A stretch of DNA of 64,000 nucleotides from a candidate division WOR-3 bacterium (GTDB lineage: Bacteria > Hydrothermota > Tepidihabitantia > Tepidihabitantales > Tepidihabitantaceae), in the NCBI GenBank assembly GCA_039801085.1, contig JBDRTY010000001.1:374852-438851 (forward strand), read 5' to 3'. Position 1 is the first letter of the stretch. Each line of letters opens with the position of its first letter. The notes under the pieces are model-generated. The model did no database searches, had not been told where the DNA came from, and saw only the letters and a list, made by a program, of their open reading frames with translations. This document shows positions 1 through 8,018 of this stretch, in pieces. The position numbers and the translations under genes are program-made.

Positions 1-996
1 AATTCGGCTCTGAACAAGATTTATGTCTCCTGTTATGATTCGCTGCTGGTCATAGACGGCAATACCGATTCCATAAGCAAGGTGATTCACTGTGAGGACT
101 ACATTCTCGGCGGTTTTGTCTTCTGGGATTCGGTGGATAACTGCGTGTATGTGGGGTCGGAGGGCTGGGCAAGCCGCTACAATGTGACGGTTATTGACTG
201 TGCCACCGATTCAATCGTTGCAGTGATCCCGACGCGGGTGTTTTTGCCGTGCAATGCGGTTTACAGTCCCAAGCAGCACAAGCTGTATGTCGGGGGTGCG
301 GCTGAGGGTAACGAGGTTGCTGTTATTGACTGTTCAAGTAAGAGGCTGATCGGGCATATCCGCGGTATTGCCTACTATGTGGATTACTTTCCTGCGTACG
401 CCAGTGCCGGTGATAAAATTTACTGGCCAGCGGAGCCTGATTCCTGGGATGTAATCATAACCATAGATTGTCAGAACGACTCCATAACCGGCACAATCGA
501 CGAGATAGCAGGGATGAGATTTTATTTCTGCAGCCAGGCTTACTCCGAGGAGTGCAATCATGTATACATATCTTTTACGACCTGGGACTATCGCAGATGG
601 GTTGCTGTTCTGAATAGCAAAAACGATTCAGTCCTGAGTTACCTTAGCATTCAGGCGCGGGTTTTTCAGGATATGCTGTGGAATCCGGTTAATCGTAAGG
701 TATACCTTGCCGGGTACTGGGACTCCTGTATCTATGTCTTCCGGGACAGTCTGGTCGGGGTTGAGGAGCGGGGAGTGGTTTCATCGCCGGCAGAGGCTGA
801 ACCGACGCTGGTCCGCAGTATCCTGTATCTGCCGGAGCGGGCAGGAGCGGCAGGTAAGCCGGTGCTGGTGGACATCACCGGCAGGCGGGTGCGGGAGCTT
901 GTGCCCGGTGCCAATGATGTGCGGGGTCTGACACCAGGGGTGTATTTTATCCGCAGCAATGCCGGCGTGGAACGCAAAGTAGTGATTGCACGGTAG
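1..996 (+). CDS. Secreted YVTN-type beta-propeller protein with C-terminal sorting module (5' truncated)
   Basis: The reading frame is open from base 1, so the start and signal peptide lie outside the window; 331 residues are visible. Repeated units of about 45 residues contain pairs such as YVSCYDSLLVIDG and VAVIDCSSKRLIG, the blade pattern of YVTN/LVIVD-type propellers. The last 80 residues hold a compact beta-rich module with DITGRR, LTPGVYFIRS and a final KVVIAR, which resembles type IX secretion (Por) sorting domains. Export and surface display are inferred. The 3' quarter is nearly identical in DNA to the end of the gene at 3029-4510. The substrate or binding partner cannot be predicted. 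Confidence 0.85.
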   Translation, partial: NSALNKIYVSCYDSLLVIDGNTDSISKVIHCEDYILGGFVFWDSVDNCVYVGSEGWASRYNVTVIDCATDSIVAVIPTRVFLPCNAVYSPKQHKLYVGGAAEGNEVAVIDCSSKRLIGHIRGIAYYVDYFPAYASAGDKIYWPAEPDSWDVIITIDCQNDSITGTIDEIAGMRFYFCSQAYSEECNHVYISFTTWDYRRWVAVLNSKNDSVLSYLSIQARVFQDMLWNPVNRKVYLAGYWDSCIYVFRDSLVGVEERGVVSSPAEAEPTLVRSILYLPERAGAAGKPVLVDITGRRVRELVPGANDVRGLTPGVYFIRSNAGVERKVVIAR

Positions 997-1119
997 GAAA
1001 GGGATTTCTCCACTCCGGTCGAAATGACCCAAACAGGTTACTGCGGTCGGATAGACCTCTGCGGGTCGTTCCATGGCTTTGCTTTCTTGTCATTCCGAGT
1101 GAAGCGAAGCGGAATTGAG
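729..1119 (+). repeat. Direct repeat copy A1 (3' end of propeller gene plus downstream DNA)
   Basis: This stretch matches 4243-4633 at a constant offset of 3514 bp with only scattered mismatches. It covers the C-terminal sorting module (about 88 codons), the stop codon and about 120 bp of downstream DNA that includes the first inverted-repeat units. Mismatches are as rare in the non-coding part as in the coding part, which suggests a recent duplication or gene conversion. Confidence 0.9.
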
Positions 1120-1452
1120 GAATCTCTCTTTTACCAGGCCGGGAGGGATTTCTCGACTCCGCCCTTCGGGCTCCGCTCGAAATGACCGAAAGGGAAGTCA
1201 TTCCGCGCCTGTCGAGGAATCGCTTTTAAGGGATTTCTCCACTCCGCCTCGCTCTGCTCGGCTCCGCTCGAAATGACCTTTCCCTTTTTCTGCCATTCCG
1301 AGCTGAGCGGAACTGAGAAATCGCTCTTTCTCAGACTGAGAGGGATTTCTCGACTGCGCTCGAAATGACCAAAGGGGAGGTCATTCCGGGCGAGGTGTCA
1401 GCCGAGTCGAGGAATCGGTAAATCAGTGCAAAATGCAAAGTGCAGAATGCAA
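997..1452. repeat. Cluster of GTCATT...AATGAC inverted-repeat units (MITE/REP-like)
   Basis: This non-coding stretch alternates two half-units. One reads GTCATTCCGAGNGAAGC ending in GAGGAATC; the other reads GGGATTTCTCGACT ending in CGCTCGAAATGAC and is roughly its reverse complement. About four pairs are visible (around 1003-1027, 1089-1125, 1145-1184, 1197-1223, 1230-1277, 1292-1325, 1341-1369 and 1379-1420), so transcripts could form long hairpins. Short open frames here are repeat artefacts. It ends in A-rich AAAATGCAAAGTGC tandem text. No transposase is nearby; a non-autonomous element family is the likeliest reading. Confidence 0.8.
1201..1449 (+). repeat. Direct repeat copy B1 (distal part of repeat cluster)
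   Basis: This stretch matches 4802-5050 at a constant offset of 3601 bp. With repeat A1 (offset 3514) it shows that the whole 3'-end-plus-repeat block was duplicated, with a net 87-bp difference between the copies in the repeat units that lie between A and B. Confidence 0.88.
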
Positions 1453-1474
1453 AATGAAAAGATCTTTCGGGCTG

Positions 1475-1502
1475 TTGACAGAATTCAAATTCTGCTTATA
1501 AT
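1475..1502 (+). promoter_or_regulatory. Sigma70-type promoter for the 1690 gene
   Basis: TTGACA (1475-1480), a 16-bp spacer and TATAAT (1497-1502) make a consensus promoter. The predicted transcript has a long leader of about 180 nt that contains the pentanucleotide repeat at 1523-1547 and ends in a strong Shine-Dalgarno sequence (AAAGGAGG). Confidence 0.75.
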
Positions 1503-1522
1503 TACTGTGAGCCGATGAGTTT

Positions 1523-1547
1523 CTACTCTACTCTACTCTACTCTACT
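1523..1547 (+). repeat. Pentanucleotide microsatellite (CTACT)x5
   Basis: Five perfect CTACT units lie in the predicted 5' leader, about 20 bp after the -10 box and about 140 bp before the start of the small secreted protein. Such repeats can change length by slippage; an effect on expression is only a possibility. Confidence 0.85.
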
Positions 1548-1689
1548 TCCTTTTACTTCACAACCTCAACCCATCTGGTGAGGTGCGGGCGGGCAGGCGG
1601 TGCTGCTGGCGGCAGTCTGCTGCCAGCGGTTGGAAGTCAGCAGGCAACCTGATAGATTTAAATCATTAAAAGCGGAAAGGAGGTTGAGG

Positions 1690-2277
1690 ATGAAAAAGGC
1701 AAGTTTGTTCAGGTTGCTGATTTTAAGCACCGCAGTGCTCGCGGGCGGGGTCCGGGCAAATGTTAATACTTACTACTTCATAGGTCCTGATTCGGTGTTA
1801 GCTGAGGTTGTGGTACCTGATACTGTCTTTCCTCAGGCACCAGATGCAAGCTGGCGACTGATTAGTATTACGGAATTGCATAGTATTAGTCTGTACTCTC
1901 CAAGTGAATACGAAGCGATGGCAAGACAGCAGGGTAATTTCTGGACTCAAGAGACTGATGGTAACACTCGAGAGTCGGGTTGGTATGTTGTTGGTCAGTC
2001 TGGTAACACAAAATGGATTGTGAGTGGTGGGACATCGGAACGGATCTGGTATCGGTGCTGGCCTGGAAGAGTGTATGTTAAGACGGAGTTGTTTATGGAC
2101 GGCTATCAGAATCCGGTATCAGCAGGCACGGCAAATTTTGATCTGGCATATAAGGCAACAATAGTTACCTGGCCACGGAGCTGGACCGACGGTTCAGTTC
2201 ATCGCTGGCAAAACAAGACCACTCACTGGTATGGCAGCAACTGGATATATCTTGAATGGCAACTGATCTACTGGTAA
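1690..2277 (+). CDS. Small secreted protein of unknown function
   Basis: A protein of 195 residues. The ATG at 1690 is chosen because AAAGGAGG lies 6-8 bp upstream and because the protein then starts with a clear signal peptide (MKKASLFRLL, then a hydrophobic core ending around ARG-VRA-N). The upstream in-frame ATG at 1600 would bury that signal peptide. The mature part is rich in Trp, Tyr and Ser/Thr and has no motif that I recognise; it looks like an extracellular beta-rich domain. It is followed 8 bp later by an outer-membrane-like protein and then, after a hairpin, by a propeller protein; the three may form one surface operon. Confidence 0.75.
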   Translation: MKKASLFRLLILSTAVLAGGVRANVNTYYFIGPDSVLAEVVVPDTVFPQAPDASWRLISITELHSISLYSPSEYEAMARQQGNFWTQETDGNTRESGWYVVGQSGNTKWIVSGGTSERIWYRCWPGRVYVKTELFMDGYQNPVSAGTANFDLAYKATIVTWPRSWTDGSVHRWQNKTTHWYGSNWIYLEWQLIYW

Positions 2278-2285
2278 AATGGCGT

Positions 2286-2924
2286 ATGAGGAGAATTGCA
2301 ATTGTCTTGCTGGGGCTGGTGATTAATACAAGTCAGTTGTCAGCAGAGAAGGCGGGTATCGGTTTGAGTGGTTCCCTCTGCCGGACAAGACACAAAATCT
2401 TTCTGCAGTTTTTTGACCCATCTCAGCCCAGGCGTGAACTATGGCGGATTACATTCAAGGATGATTACTGGGGTATGGGATTGAATGTACTCTACGGTCC
2501 GGTCTGGCGTCTCTACGCCAGGATGACTCTGGCAGAACTGCAGTTGTATACTGCAGGTGGAGCGGGCGTCATGATTTTTCCGGGTCTCGGGCTGGATGTG
2601 CTTCTGACTCCGTTCAGGTGGCGGTTTGCGCCCTATCTCTGGGCAGGAGCCAGTTTCAGCGGCTTCTGGGGCAATCAGGGCACGCCGGATATGCGGTTTA
2701 ATGATGTGGGCGAGATTACGCCCTATTATGACCTTCGCGGTGGTGCCGGCTTAAGGTATCAGTTCAGCCGGTCACTCTGGGCTTTTGTTGAGACTCAAAA
2801 CTGGACCAGCATCTCAGTTCCTTCATTCTTACCGCACAACGGGTTCCGGCAGAACTGGGTATTCAGTGCTCTCGGACTGCTGCCGGTAAAAATTGGTGTA
2901 CATTACTGCTTTGCCCACGAATGA
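2286..2924 (+). CDS. Predicted outer-membrane beta-barrel protein
   Basis: A protein of 212 residues if translation starts at ATG 2286, which places a signal peptide (MRRIAIVLLGLVINTSQLSA) at the N terminus. An in-frame ATG at 2256 overlaps the previous gene and adds ten residues in front of the signal. The mature part alternates aromatic and small residues (for example GMGLNVLYGPVWRLYARM, and GAGLRYQFSRSLWAFVE), as expected for amphipathic strands of an eight- to ten-strand barrel. No family was recognised. It is cotranscribed with the preceding small secreted protein, probably by translational coupling because no good Shine-Dalgarno is visible. Confidence 0.7.
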   Translation: MRRIAIVLLGLVINTSQLSAEKAGIGLSGSLCRTRHKIFLQFFDPSQPRRELWRITFKDDYWGMGLNVLYGPVWRLYARMTLAELQLYTAGGAGVMIFPGLGLDVLLTPFRWRFAPYLWAGASFSGFWGNQGTPDMRFNDVGEITPYYDLRGGAGLRYQFSRSLWAFVETQNWTSISVPSFLPHNGFRQNWVFSALGLLPVKIGVHYCFAHE

Positions 2925-2985
2925 GGAGCGTATGCAGTGTCAACGGCAATGACACTGAAACTGCCGGTATGGTAGGCAGGAGTTG

Positions 2986-3012
2986 CCGGGGAGGGCTTTC
3001 TGCCCTCCCCGG
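2986..3012 (+). promoter_or_regulatory. Perfect 11-bp stem / 5-nt loop hairpin before propeller gene
   Basis: CCGGGGAGGGC (2986-2996), loop TTTCT, then GCCCTCCCCGG (3002-3012). The hairpin ends 16 nt before the GTG start of the propeller gene at 3029 and lies after the stop of the upstream small gene. No T-run follows on the plus strand, so a normal terminator is less likely than an mRNA-stability or attenuation element. A hairpin of the same design lies at 36886-36912. Confidence 0.75.
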
Positions 3013-3028
3013 AGAAAGGGTGGCATAA

Positions 3029-4510
3029 GTGAAACACACCTTGCTGGTGTTTATGTTCTTGTGTAGTGGATTGCTTTTTAGTCAAGTCCTAGATACTATA
3101 ATGAGATTTCCGTTTAAGCCCGCTTCTTTTTTTCATATTGTTCAGAATAACAAACTGTATGTGAATATGTATACAACAGATTCAGGAATTTACTATATCT
3201 ATGTGCTTGACTGTGATAGTAAACAGATTATCAGAACAATTTCTTATACGACAATGATCGGTACTTACCCTGGTTGTGGATTATTGCCGAGCAGACATCC
3301 CCAGAAGCTTTACTGGGGGTTGTATAATTATACTTCTCAAGATACTCCCGGACTTGCCGTGTTCGATATCGCGGATGACACAATGTGCAAGCTAATTCCG
3401 GCAGGTGTAACCTGCCCATTTAATCTCTATTCTATAAATGGACTGGGATATAGTTCAACTTCGGACCGGTTGTTCACCTCGGCTGCTCGAGATTGGCGGG
3501 AGGGGCAGATTTTTGTAATTGATTGTGCCTCAGACAGTATCGTGAACTGTATCCTTGGTTATCCTACAAGTGCTACGATGTGGTGGGATTCCGTTGGTAA
3601 TAAAATGTACCTTTCTTCAATCCAGGAGTTCGATCGGACAGACTGGATTACGGTGGTAAACTGTGTTTCTGGAGAGGTGCAGAAGGTGATAAGAACCGGA
3701 TTGTATAAACCAGCAGCAGGTATTTATCTTCCTCAGTATCGCAAAATTTATGTAGCGGGTGAACATGACGGGGTGGCAGTGATAGATTGTGAGTGCGATA
3801 CAGTAATCAAACGTTTTGATAACATAGTATTCTTCACCTCCGAATTGTCGATCTGGCAACCGGAATACGCCCCCTCAGTGAATAAGGTTTATTTTCCATC
3901 CGTTGTCACCAGAGCGCAAGGGCTTTATGGAGATACGATTCTAATAATTGATCCGCGGACGGACTCAATTATCGGCGGGATTCGTGTCCAGCCCTGGGTT
4001 ACGAGAAGCTCGAATTATCGTGCCGGCGAGTTCTGGGGAATGGATTATGCACCGTGGAGCAACCGGCTGTATGTGGTATCCTGCACTGCCGGGCAGGGGG
4101 TAGTTAGATCATTCATATCTGTTTATGATTGTACGACCGATTCACTCATCGGGCAAAGCTGCTATCAAATTCCCGTGATTGCTCAAATTTACTGCAACCC
4201 TCTTAACCGCAAAATCTATATTTCTTCTCCAGAGGATTTTGCTATCTATGTCTTCCGGGACAGTCTGGTCGGGGTTGAGGAGCGGGGAGTGGTTTCATCG
4301 CCGGCAGAGGCTGAACCGACGCTGGTCCGCAGTATCCTGTATCTGCCGGAGCGAGCAGGAGCGGCAGGTAAGCCGGTGCTGGTGGACATCACCGGCAGGC
4401 GGGTGCTGGAGCTTGTGCCCGGTGCCAATGATGTGCGGGGTCTGACACCAGGGGTGTATTTTGTCCGCAGTAATGCCGGTGTGGAACGCAAAGTAGTGAT
4501 TGCACGGTAG
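3029..4510 (+). CDS. Secreted YVTN-type beta-propeller protein with C-terminal sorting module
   Basis: A protein of 493 residues. The start is GTG 3029, preceded by GAGAAAGGGTGG; it gives a signal peptide (KHTLLVFMFLCSGLLFSQ). About seven to nine blade-like repeats follow, marked by phrases such as YIYVLDCDSKQIIR, IFVIDCASDSIV and VAVIDCECDTVIK. The C-terminal 80 residues (VFRDSLVGVEERG to KVVIAR) are the same sorting-like module as in the truncated gene at 1-996, with almost identical DNA. Likely exported and anchored to the cell surface; ligand unknown. Codon use in the N-terminal part is visibly more A/T-rich than in the duplicated C-terminal part, which fits a mosaic gene. Confidence 0.88.
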   Translation: MKHTLLVFMFLCSGLLFSQVLDTIMRFPFKPASFFHIVQNNKLYVNMYTTDSGIYYIYVLDCDSKQIIRTISYTTMIGTYPGCGLLPSRHPQKLYWGLYNYTSQDTPGLAVFDIADDTMCKLIPAGVTCPFNLYSINGLGYSSTSDRLFTSAARDWREGQIFVIDCASDSIVNCILGYPTSATMWWDSVGNKMYLSSIQEFDRTDWITVVNCVSGEVQKVIRTGLYKPAAGIYLPQYRKIYVAGEHDGVAVIDCECDTVIKRFDNIVFFTSELSIWQPEYAPSVNKVYFPSVVTRAQGLYGDTILIIDPRTDSIIGGIRVQPWVTRSSNYRAGEFWGMDYAPWSNRLYVVSCTAGQGVVRSFISVYDCTTDSLIGQSCYQIPVIAQIYCNPLNRKIYISSPEDFAIYVFRDSLVGVEERGVVSSPAEAEPTLVRSILYLPERAGAAGKPVLVDITGRRVLELVPGANDVRGLTPGVYFVRSNAGVERKVVIAR

Positions 4511-4633
4511 GAAAGGGATTTCTCCACTGCGGTCGAAATGACATAAACAGGTTACTGCGGTCGGATAGACCTCTGCGGGTCGTTCCATGGCTTTGCTTTC
4601 TTGTCATTCCGAGTGAAGCGAAGCGGAATCGAG
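4243..4633 (+). repeat. Direct repeat copy A2
   Basis: Partner of 729-1119 (offset 3514 bp). It covers the last 88 codons of the propeller gene, its stop codon and the first downstream repeat units. Confidence 0.9.
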
Positions 4634-5050
4634 GAATCCCTTTTTTCTTCTTCCGTCATTCCGCGCCTGTCGAGGAATCTCCTTCAAGAGATTTCTCGAC
4701 TCCGCCCTTCGGGCTCTGCTCGAAATGACCGTTTTATTATTGTGTCATTCCGAGCGAGGCGTCAGCCGAGTCGAGGAATCCCTTTGTTCATCCTTCTGTC
4801 ATTCCGCGCCTGTCGAGGAATCGCTTTTAAGGGATTTCTCCACTCCGCCTCGCTCTGCTCGGCTCCGGTCGAAATGACCTTTCCCTTTTTCTGCCATTCC
4901 GAGCGAAGCGGAACTGAGAAATCGCTCTTTCTCAGACGGAGCGGGATTTCTCGACTGCGCTCGAAATGACCAAAGGGGAGGTCATTCCGGGCGAGGCGTC
5001 AGCCGAGTCGAGGAATCGGTAAATCAGTGCAAAATGCAAAGTGCAAAATG
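4511..5050. repeat. Second cluster of GTCATT...AATGAC inverted-repeat units
   Basis: Same family as 997-1452, with extra units at about 4653-4680 and 4743-4783 relative to the first cluster. The distal part (4802-5050) is the direct-repeat partner of 1201-1449. The open frame readable across 4601-4969 is repetitive (repeated VIPRLSRN and CHSERS text) and is not a gene. The cluster sits between the 3' ends of a plus-strand propeller gene and a minus-strand transporter gene, so it could act as a bidirectional transcript end. Confidence 0.8.
4802..5050 (+). repeat. Direct repeat copy B2
   Basis: Partner of 1201-1449 (offset 3601 bp), with only a few mismatches across about 250 bp of non-coding repeat DNA. 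Confidence 0.88.
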
Positions 5051-5056
5051 TGGTGG

Positions 5057-6307
5057 TCAGATGTGGTGGAGCTGGGGGCGGATCAGGGTGACAATGGTAA
5101 GTGTCAAGAGGACAACAACCCCGGAAACAAGCAGTGCCGAACAGGCGCTCCAGCGCTGAGCAATTGAACCGCCGATCAGGCTGCCGAGCGGAAACATGCC
5201 GTTGAAGAAAAGGGAGAAGATGCTCATCACTCTGCCGCGGATGTAATCCGGTGTCAGGGTCTGAATCAGGGTGTTAGTCAGGGAGGCGATGCTGGTCTGG
5301 CAGAAGCCGACGAGCAGAAGCAGGATCAGGGCAAGGTGGTAACTGCGGCAGAAGGAAAAGGCTAAAAGGAGCAGTCCGAGGCTCAGGGTGCCGGCAAGAA
5401 GGATTTTGCCCCGGTGCCGGGTTCGGCTTAATGTTGCCAGAGTTAATCCGCCAGCCAACGCACCGGCACCCAGAGCGGTCATCATCAGACCGTAGCCGCG
5501 TGCTCCCTGTCCGAGGACATCCCGGGCAATGACCGGCAGCAGCGGAATGTAGACAATTCCGAATGAGGAGAAGATGCCGATAAGCAGGATGAGCAGGCGG
5601 ATGTCCGGATGGGACCGGACATAGCGCAAGCCGGAGACAAGCTGAGTGAGGAGCGGTTCCGGCTGGAGTTTATTTGCCGGTTGATCCAGCCGGATCAGGG
5701 CAAGGGCGAGGATGATGGCGAGAAAGCTGGTAGCGTTGATGGCAAATACCGGTGCCGGACCGGAGAAGGTCAGAACTGAGCCGGCGATCGCCGGTCCGAT
5801 CATCCGGGCGAGGTTGAACATTGAGGAGTTGAGGGCGATGGCGTTGAGCACATCCTTGCGGTTGACCAGTTCGGGCACAAGCGTCTGGGCAACGGGCGCA
5901 TTGAGCGCGACAAAGATGCCGGCAAGAAAGGAGATGAGAAGAATCTGATAGATGGTGATGACTTTTGTCCAGGTGAGGATTGCGAGCAGGAGGGCAAAGA
6001 AGGCGAGGACCGACTGGGTGACCAGCATCAGGTTGCGCTTGTTGAACCGGTCTGCCAGGACCCCGGCCGGAAGGGAGACAAGCCAGACCGGCAGCCAGTT
6101 CATCGCCGAGTCCAGGCCGACAAGGAATGGTGAGTTGGTAACTGAGAGTACAAGCCAGCTTTTGGCAACATTCTGCATCCAGGTGCCGGTAAATGAGATT
6201 ATGTTGCCGAACCAGTAGAGCCGGTAGTTTCTGTGCCGGAATGCGGCAAAGGTGGCGGGCAGGCGGATGGTCAGAACCGGACGGGTCTCTCCGTTTTCGG
6301 AAGGCAT
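5057..6307 (-). CDS. MFS transporter (EntS/MFS_3-like exporter)
   Basis: A protein of 416 residues with about 12 hydrophobic segments. The loop after TM2 carries the MFS signature GVLADRFNKRNLML, and a related segment occurs in the second half (TPDYIRGRVMSIFSLFF). The N terminus (FRHRNYRLYWFGNIISFTGTW) is typical of the MFS_3 group, which includes the enterobactin exporter EntS and many uncharacterised efflux proteins. It should sit in the inner membrane and export a small molecule by proton antiport; the substrate is not evident. A promoter lies 9 nt before the ATG, so the mRNA would have almost no leader. The gene stands alone between repeats and a secreted-protein gene. Confidence 0.88.
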   Translation of the reverse strand: MPSENGETRPVLTIRLPATFAAFRHRNYRLYWFGNIISFTGTWMQNVAKSWLVLSVTNSPFLVGLDSAMNWLPVWLVSLPAGVLADRFNKRNLMLVTQSVLAFFALLLAILTWTKVITIYQILLISFLAGIFVALNAPVAQTLVPELVNRKDVLNAIALNSSMFNLARMIGPAIAGSVLTFSGPAPVFAINATSFLAIILALALIRLDQPANKLQPEPLLTQLVSGLRYVRSHPDIRLLILLIGIFSSFGIVYIPLLPVIARDVLGQGARGYGLMMTALGAGALAGGLTLATLSRTRHRGKILLAGTLSLGLLLLAFSFCRSYHLALILLLLVGFCQTSIASLTNTLIQTLTPDYIRGRVMSIFSLFFNGMFPLGSLIGGSIAQRWSACSALLVSGVVVLLTLTIVTLIRPQLHHI

Positions 6308-6316
6308 GGAAATACA

Positions 6317-6344
6317 ATTTTAGCCCGTTCTGAACCGGATTCAA
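6317..6344 (-). promoter_or_regulatory. Promoter for the MFS gene (near-leaderless)
   Basis: Read on the minus strand: TTGAAT (6344-6339), 16-bp spacer, TAAAAT (6322-6317), then 9 nt to ATG 6307. Transcription should start within about 3 nt of the start codon. Confidence 0.6.
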
Positions 6345-6367
6345 ATCGGTGATGGACCGCCCGGAAT

Positions 6368-7948
6368 TTACCTTGTCAACACAAGTTTGCTTCTGGTATG
6401 CGCTCCTCCCGGATGAGCGATAAAATATATTCCCGGCGCAAGCCGGCTGAGGCTGTTGATTCCGGGTTTGAGGTCAAGTACCTTTCTGCCCCCAGCATCA
6501 ATCAGGATTAATCGGCTGGAGGAGAATATCCCGGGGTTCAGCTTCAGGAGCCCGCGGGTGACGGTGGCTGCCGGTTCTGCTGGCGGGGTCGGATCTCTGG
6601 CCAATTCGCTGATGCCGAGGAGTGAAACCGGCACAAACTGGCAGACGACCGGGTTGGTACTCATCGGTCCTTGGTTTTGAACATAGAATCCGGCGGTGGA
6701 GTCCATAATGTAGACGACCGCAATGGTATCCGGTGGACCGGCGAGCAGCTGGTCAACAATGCACGGAAAGCGATGGGAGACTTCGTTGCTCGGGGTGATC
6801 TGAAGTGGCGGACCCCAGGATTCGCCGTTGTCGGTGCTGGCAGCGAGAAAGATATTGGCGCGGAGAAGATTGGTCCTGGGTTCCACATTCAGGGAGTCAA
6901 ACTCCTCCCAGGCGACATACAGGTTACCTGTATTGTCGGTGCCGATGCTGGGATGGCAGCAGTAGTTGGCGTTGTAGCCGAGCGGTGCCCGGATCACCTC
7001 CAGCCGGCAGCCGGCACGCCGGATCTGGGACCACTGTGGTTCATTGATTTCGCACCAGTGCCAGATGCCGGCAGGCACGATGTAGGCGGTGTCGTTGATT
7101 ACCGGATAGACATCGGTAACGATGTGGAGCCAGCCCTGATGGTCAAACCAGGGGAAGGGACCGAAAAGGGAGATGCGGGTCAGGGTGTCACCCTGATAAG
7201 CCCGGGGCGGAGCAAGCGGTTCTGTTTCCCAGGTGGTACCGCCATCAGTGGAGCGGGCAAGGTAGATTGAGTCCTGGGTTATGCCGTCAACCCAGGTGAT
7301 GGCAATTTTCCGGCTGTTGTCAGGTGCGGCAGCGATGTTGAAACTGGGATAGCCCGGTTCACCAAGGGTGCGGGGCGCAGTCCAGTTGAGCCAGTCCGGA
7401 CAGGAGGTATAAATCACCCGCTCCCGCTGTCCGTCATCCATGACCGCAACCTGGGCACACCGGTCCGGGTCAAGGGCAAGCACGGGCCAGAGCAGTGAGT
7501 CGGGTCCCCATGAGAACTCAAAGATACCGGCACCGGGCTGGAGGTCACGGGCAAGGACCGGGTTTATCGAGCTGGAGGTGGCGATATGGGCAACCATCCA
7601 GGCAACACCGGTAACCGGATCCGCCTGCAGGTTGCCGAACCCGGCACGCTGGGGATAAACATTGCATCCGGAGCCGATGAATTCAGTTGCCAGAAAATGC
7701 CAGGAACGGGTGGTGAAATCATAGAAGTTATAGCGCAGGTTGCGGTCGGTAAACGGCTCCGGAAGCGCAGAGTAGAGCCAGAGGCAGTGCAGACCATGGG
7801 GTGGAGCGCTGACCAGGGTCCGTTTTACCGGTCCGCTCAGCTGCCAGTCATAGGTGGTGCCGCCGATCGTGTCAACCCTGCCGGTATAATTGCCGAGGGC
7901 AAAGGCGGTAGCGATGAGACTGAGGGTAATTAAAATGATTCGGCACAT
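6368..7948 (-). CDS. Secreted BNR/sialidase-like propeller protein with sorting module
   Basis: A protein of 526 residues. The ATG at 7948 follows AGGAGG closely and starts a signal peptide (CRIILITLSLIATAFALG). Asp-box-like turns are visible (ARSTDGGTTWETE; AASTDNGESWGPP), as in exo-sialidase/BNR propellers, but I do not see a complete sialidase active site, so an enzymatic role is not claimed. Residues from about 455 onward (LILIDAGGRKVLDLKPG, LAPGIYFIA, final KLVLTR) form the same C-terminal sorting-like module as the other secreted proteins here. Probably displayed on the surface. Confidence 0.8.
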   Translation of the reverse strand: MCRIILITLSLIATAFALGNYTGRVDTIGGTTYDWQLSGPVKRTLVSAPPHGLHCLWLYSALPEPFTDRNLRYNFYDFTTRSWHFLATEFIGSGCNVYPQRAGFGNLQADPVTGVAWMVAHIATSSSINPVLARDLQPGAGIFEFSWGPDSLLWPVLALDPDRCAQVAVMDDGQRERVIYTSCPDWLNWTAPRTLGEPGYPSFNIAAAPDNSRKIAITWVDGITQDSIYLARSTDGGTTWETEPLAPPRAYQGDTLTRISLFGPFPWFDHQGWLHIVTDVYPVINDTAYIVPAGIWHWCEINEPQWSQIRRAGCRLEVIRAPLGYNANYCCHPSIGTDNTGNLYVAWEEFDSLNVEPRTNLLRANIFLAASTDNGESWGPPLQITPSNEVSHRFPCIVDQLLAGPPDTIAVVYIMDSTAGFYVQNQGPMSTNPVVCQFVPVSLLGISELARDPTPPAEPAATVTRGLLKLNPGIFSSSRLILIDAGGRKVLDLKPGINSLSRLAPGIYFIAHPGGAHTRSKLVLTR

Positions 7949-7969
7949 TGGACCTCCTGTTCCATCGAA

Positions 7970-7997
7970 ATTATAATCCGGATCTGTTTTCTGTCAA
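7970..7997 (-). promoter_or_regulatory. Promoter for the BNR-like gene
   Basis: Minus strand: TTGACA (7997-7992), 16-bp spacer, TATAAT (7975-7970). The start codon is about 21 nt downstream with a strong Shine-Dalgarno sequence between them. Confidence 0.75.
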
Positions 7998-8007
7998 CCG
8001 GTTGACA
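7992..8007. promoter_or_regulatory. Perfect 16-bp palindrome overlapping the -35 box
   Basis: TGTCAACCGGTTGACA is its own reverse complement and contains the -35 box of the minus-strand promoter (and a second outward TTGACA on the plus strand with no plus-strand gene behind it). It could be an operator for a dimeric repressor; it could also be chance. Confidence 0.45.
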
Positions 8008-8018
8008 GATTCTGAATT

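Noticed and set aside
947-1201. Open frames of 80-120 codons inside the repeat clusters (also 4601-4969)
   Set aside because: They are made of the same repeated words in every copy, have no start context and no protein-like conservation; they come from the inverted-repeat units.
997-5050. CRISPR array
   Set aside because: Repeat units vary in length and sequence, alternate in orientation and have no regular spacers; no cas gene is in the window.
6368-7948. Sialidase
   Set aside because: Asp boxes are present but I see no full set of catalytic Arg, Tyr and Glu residues; only the fold can be claimed.
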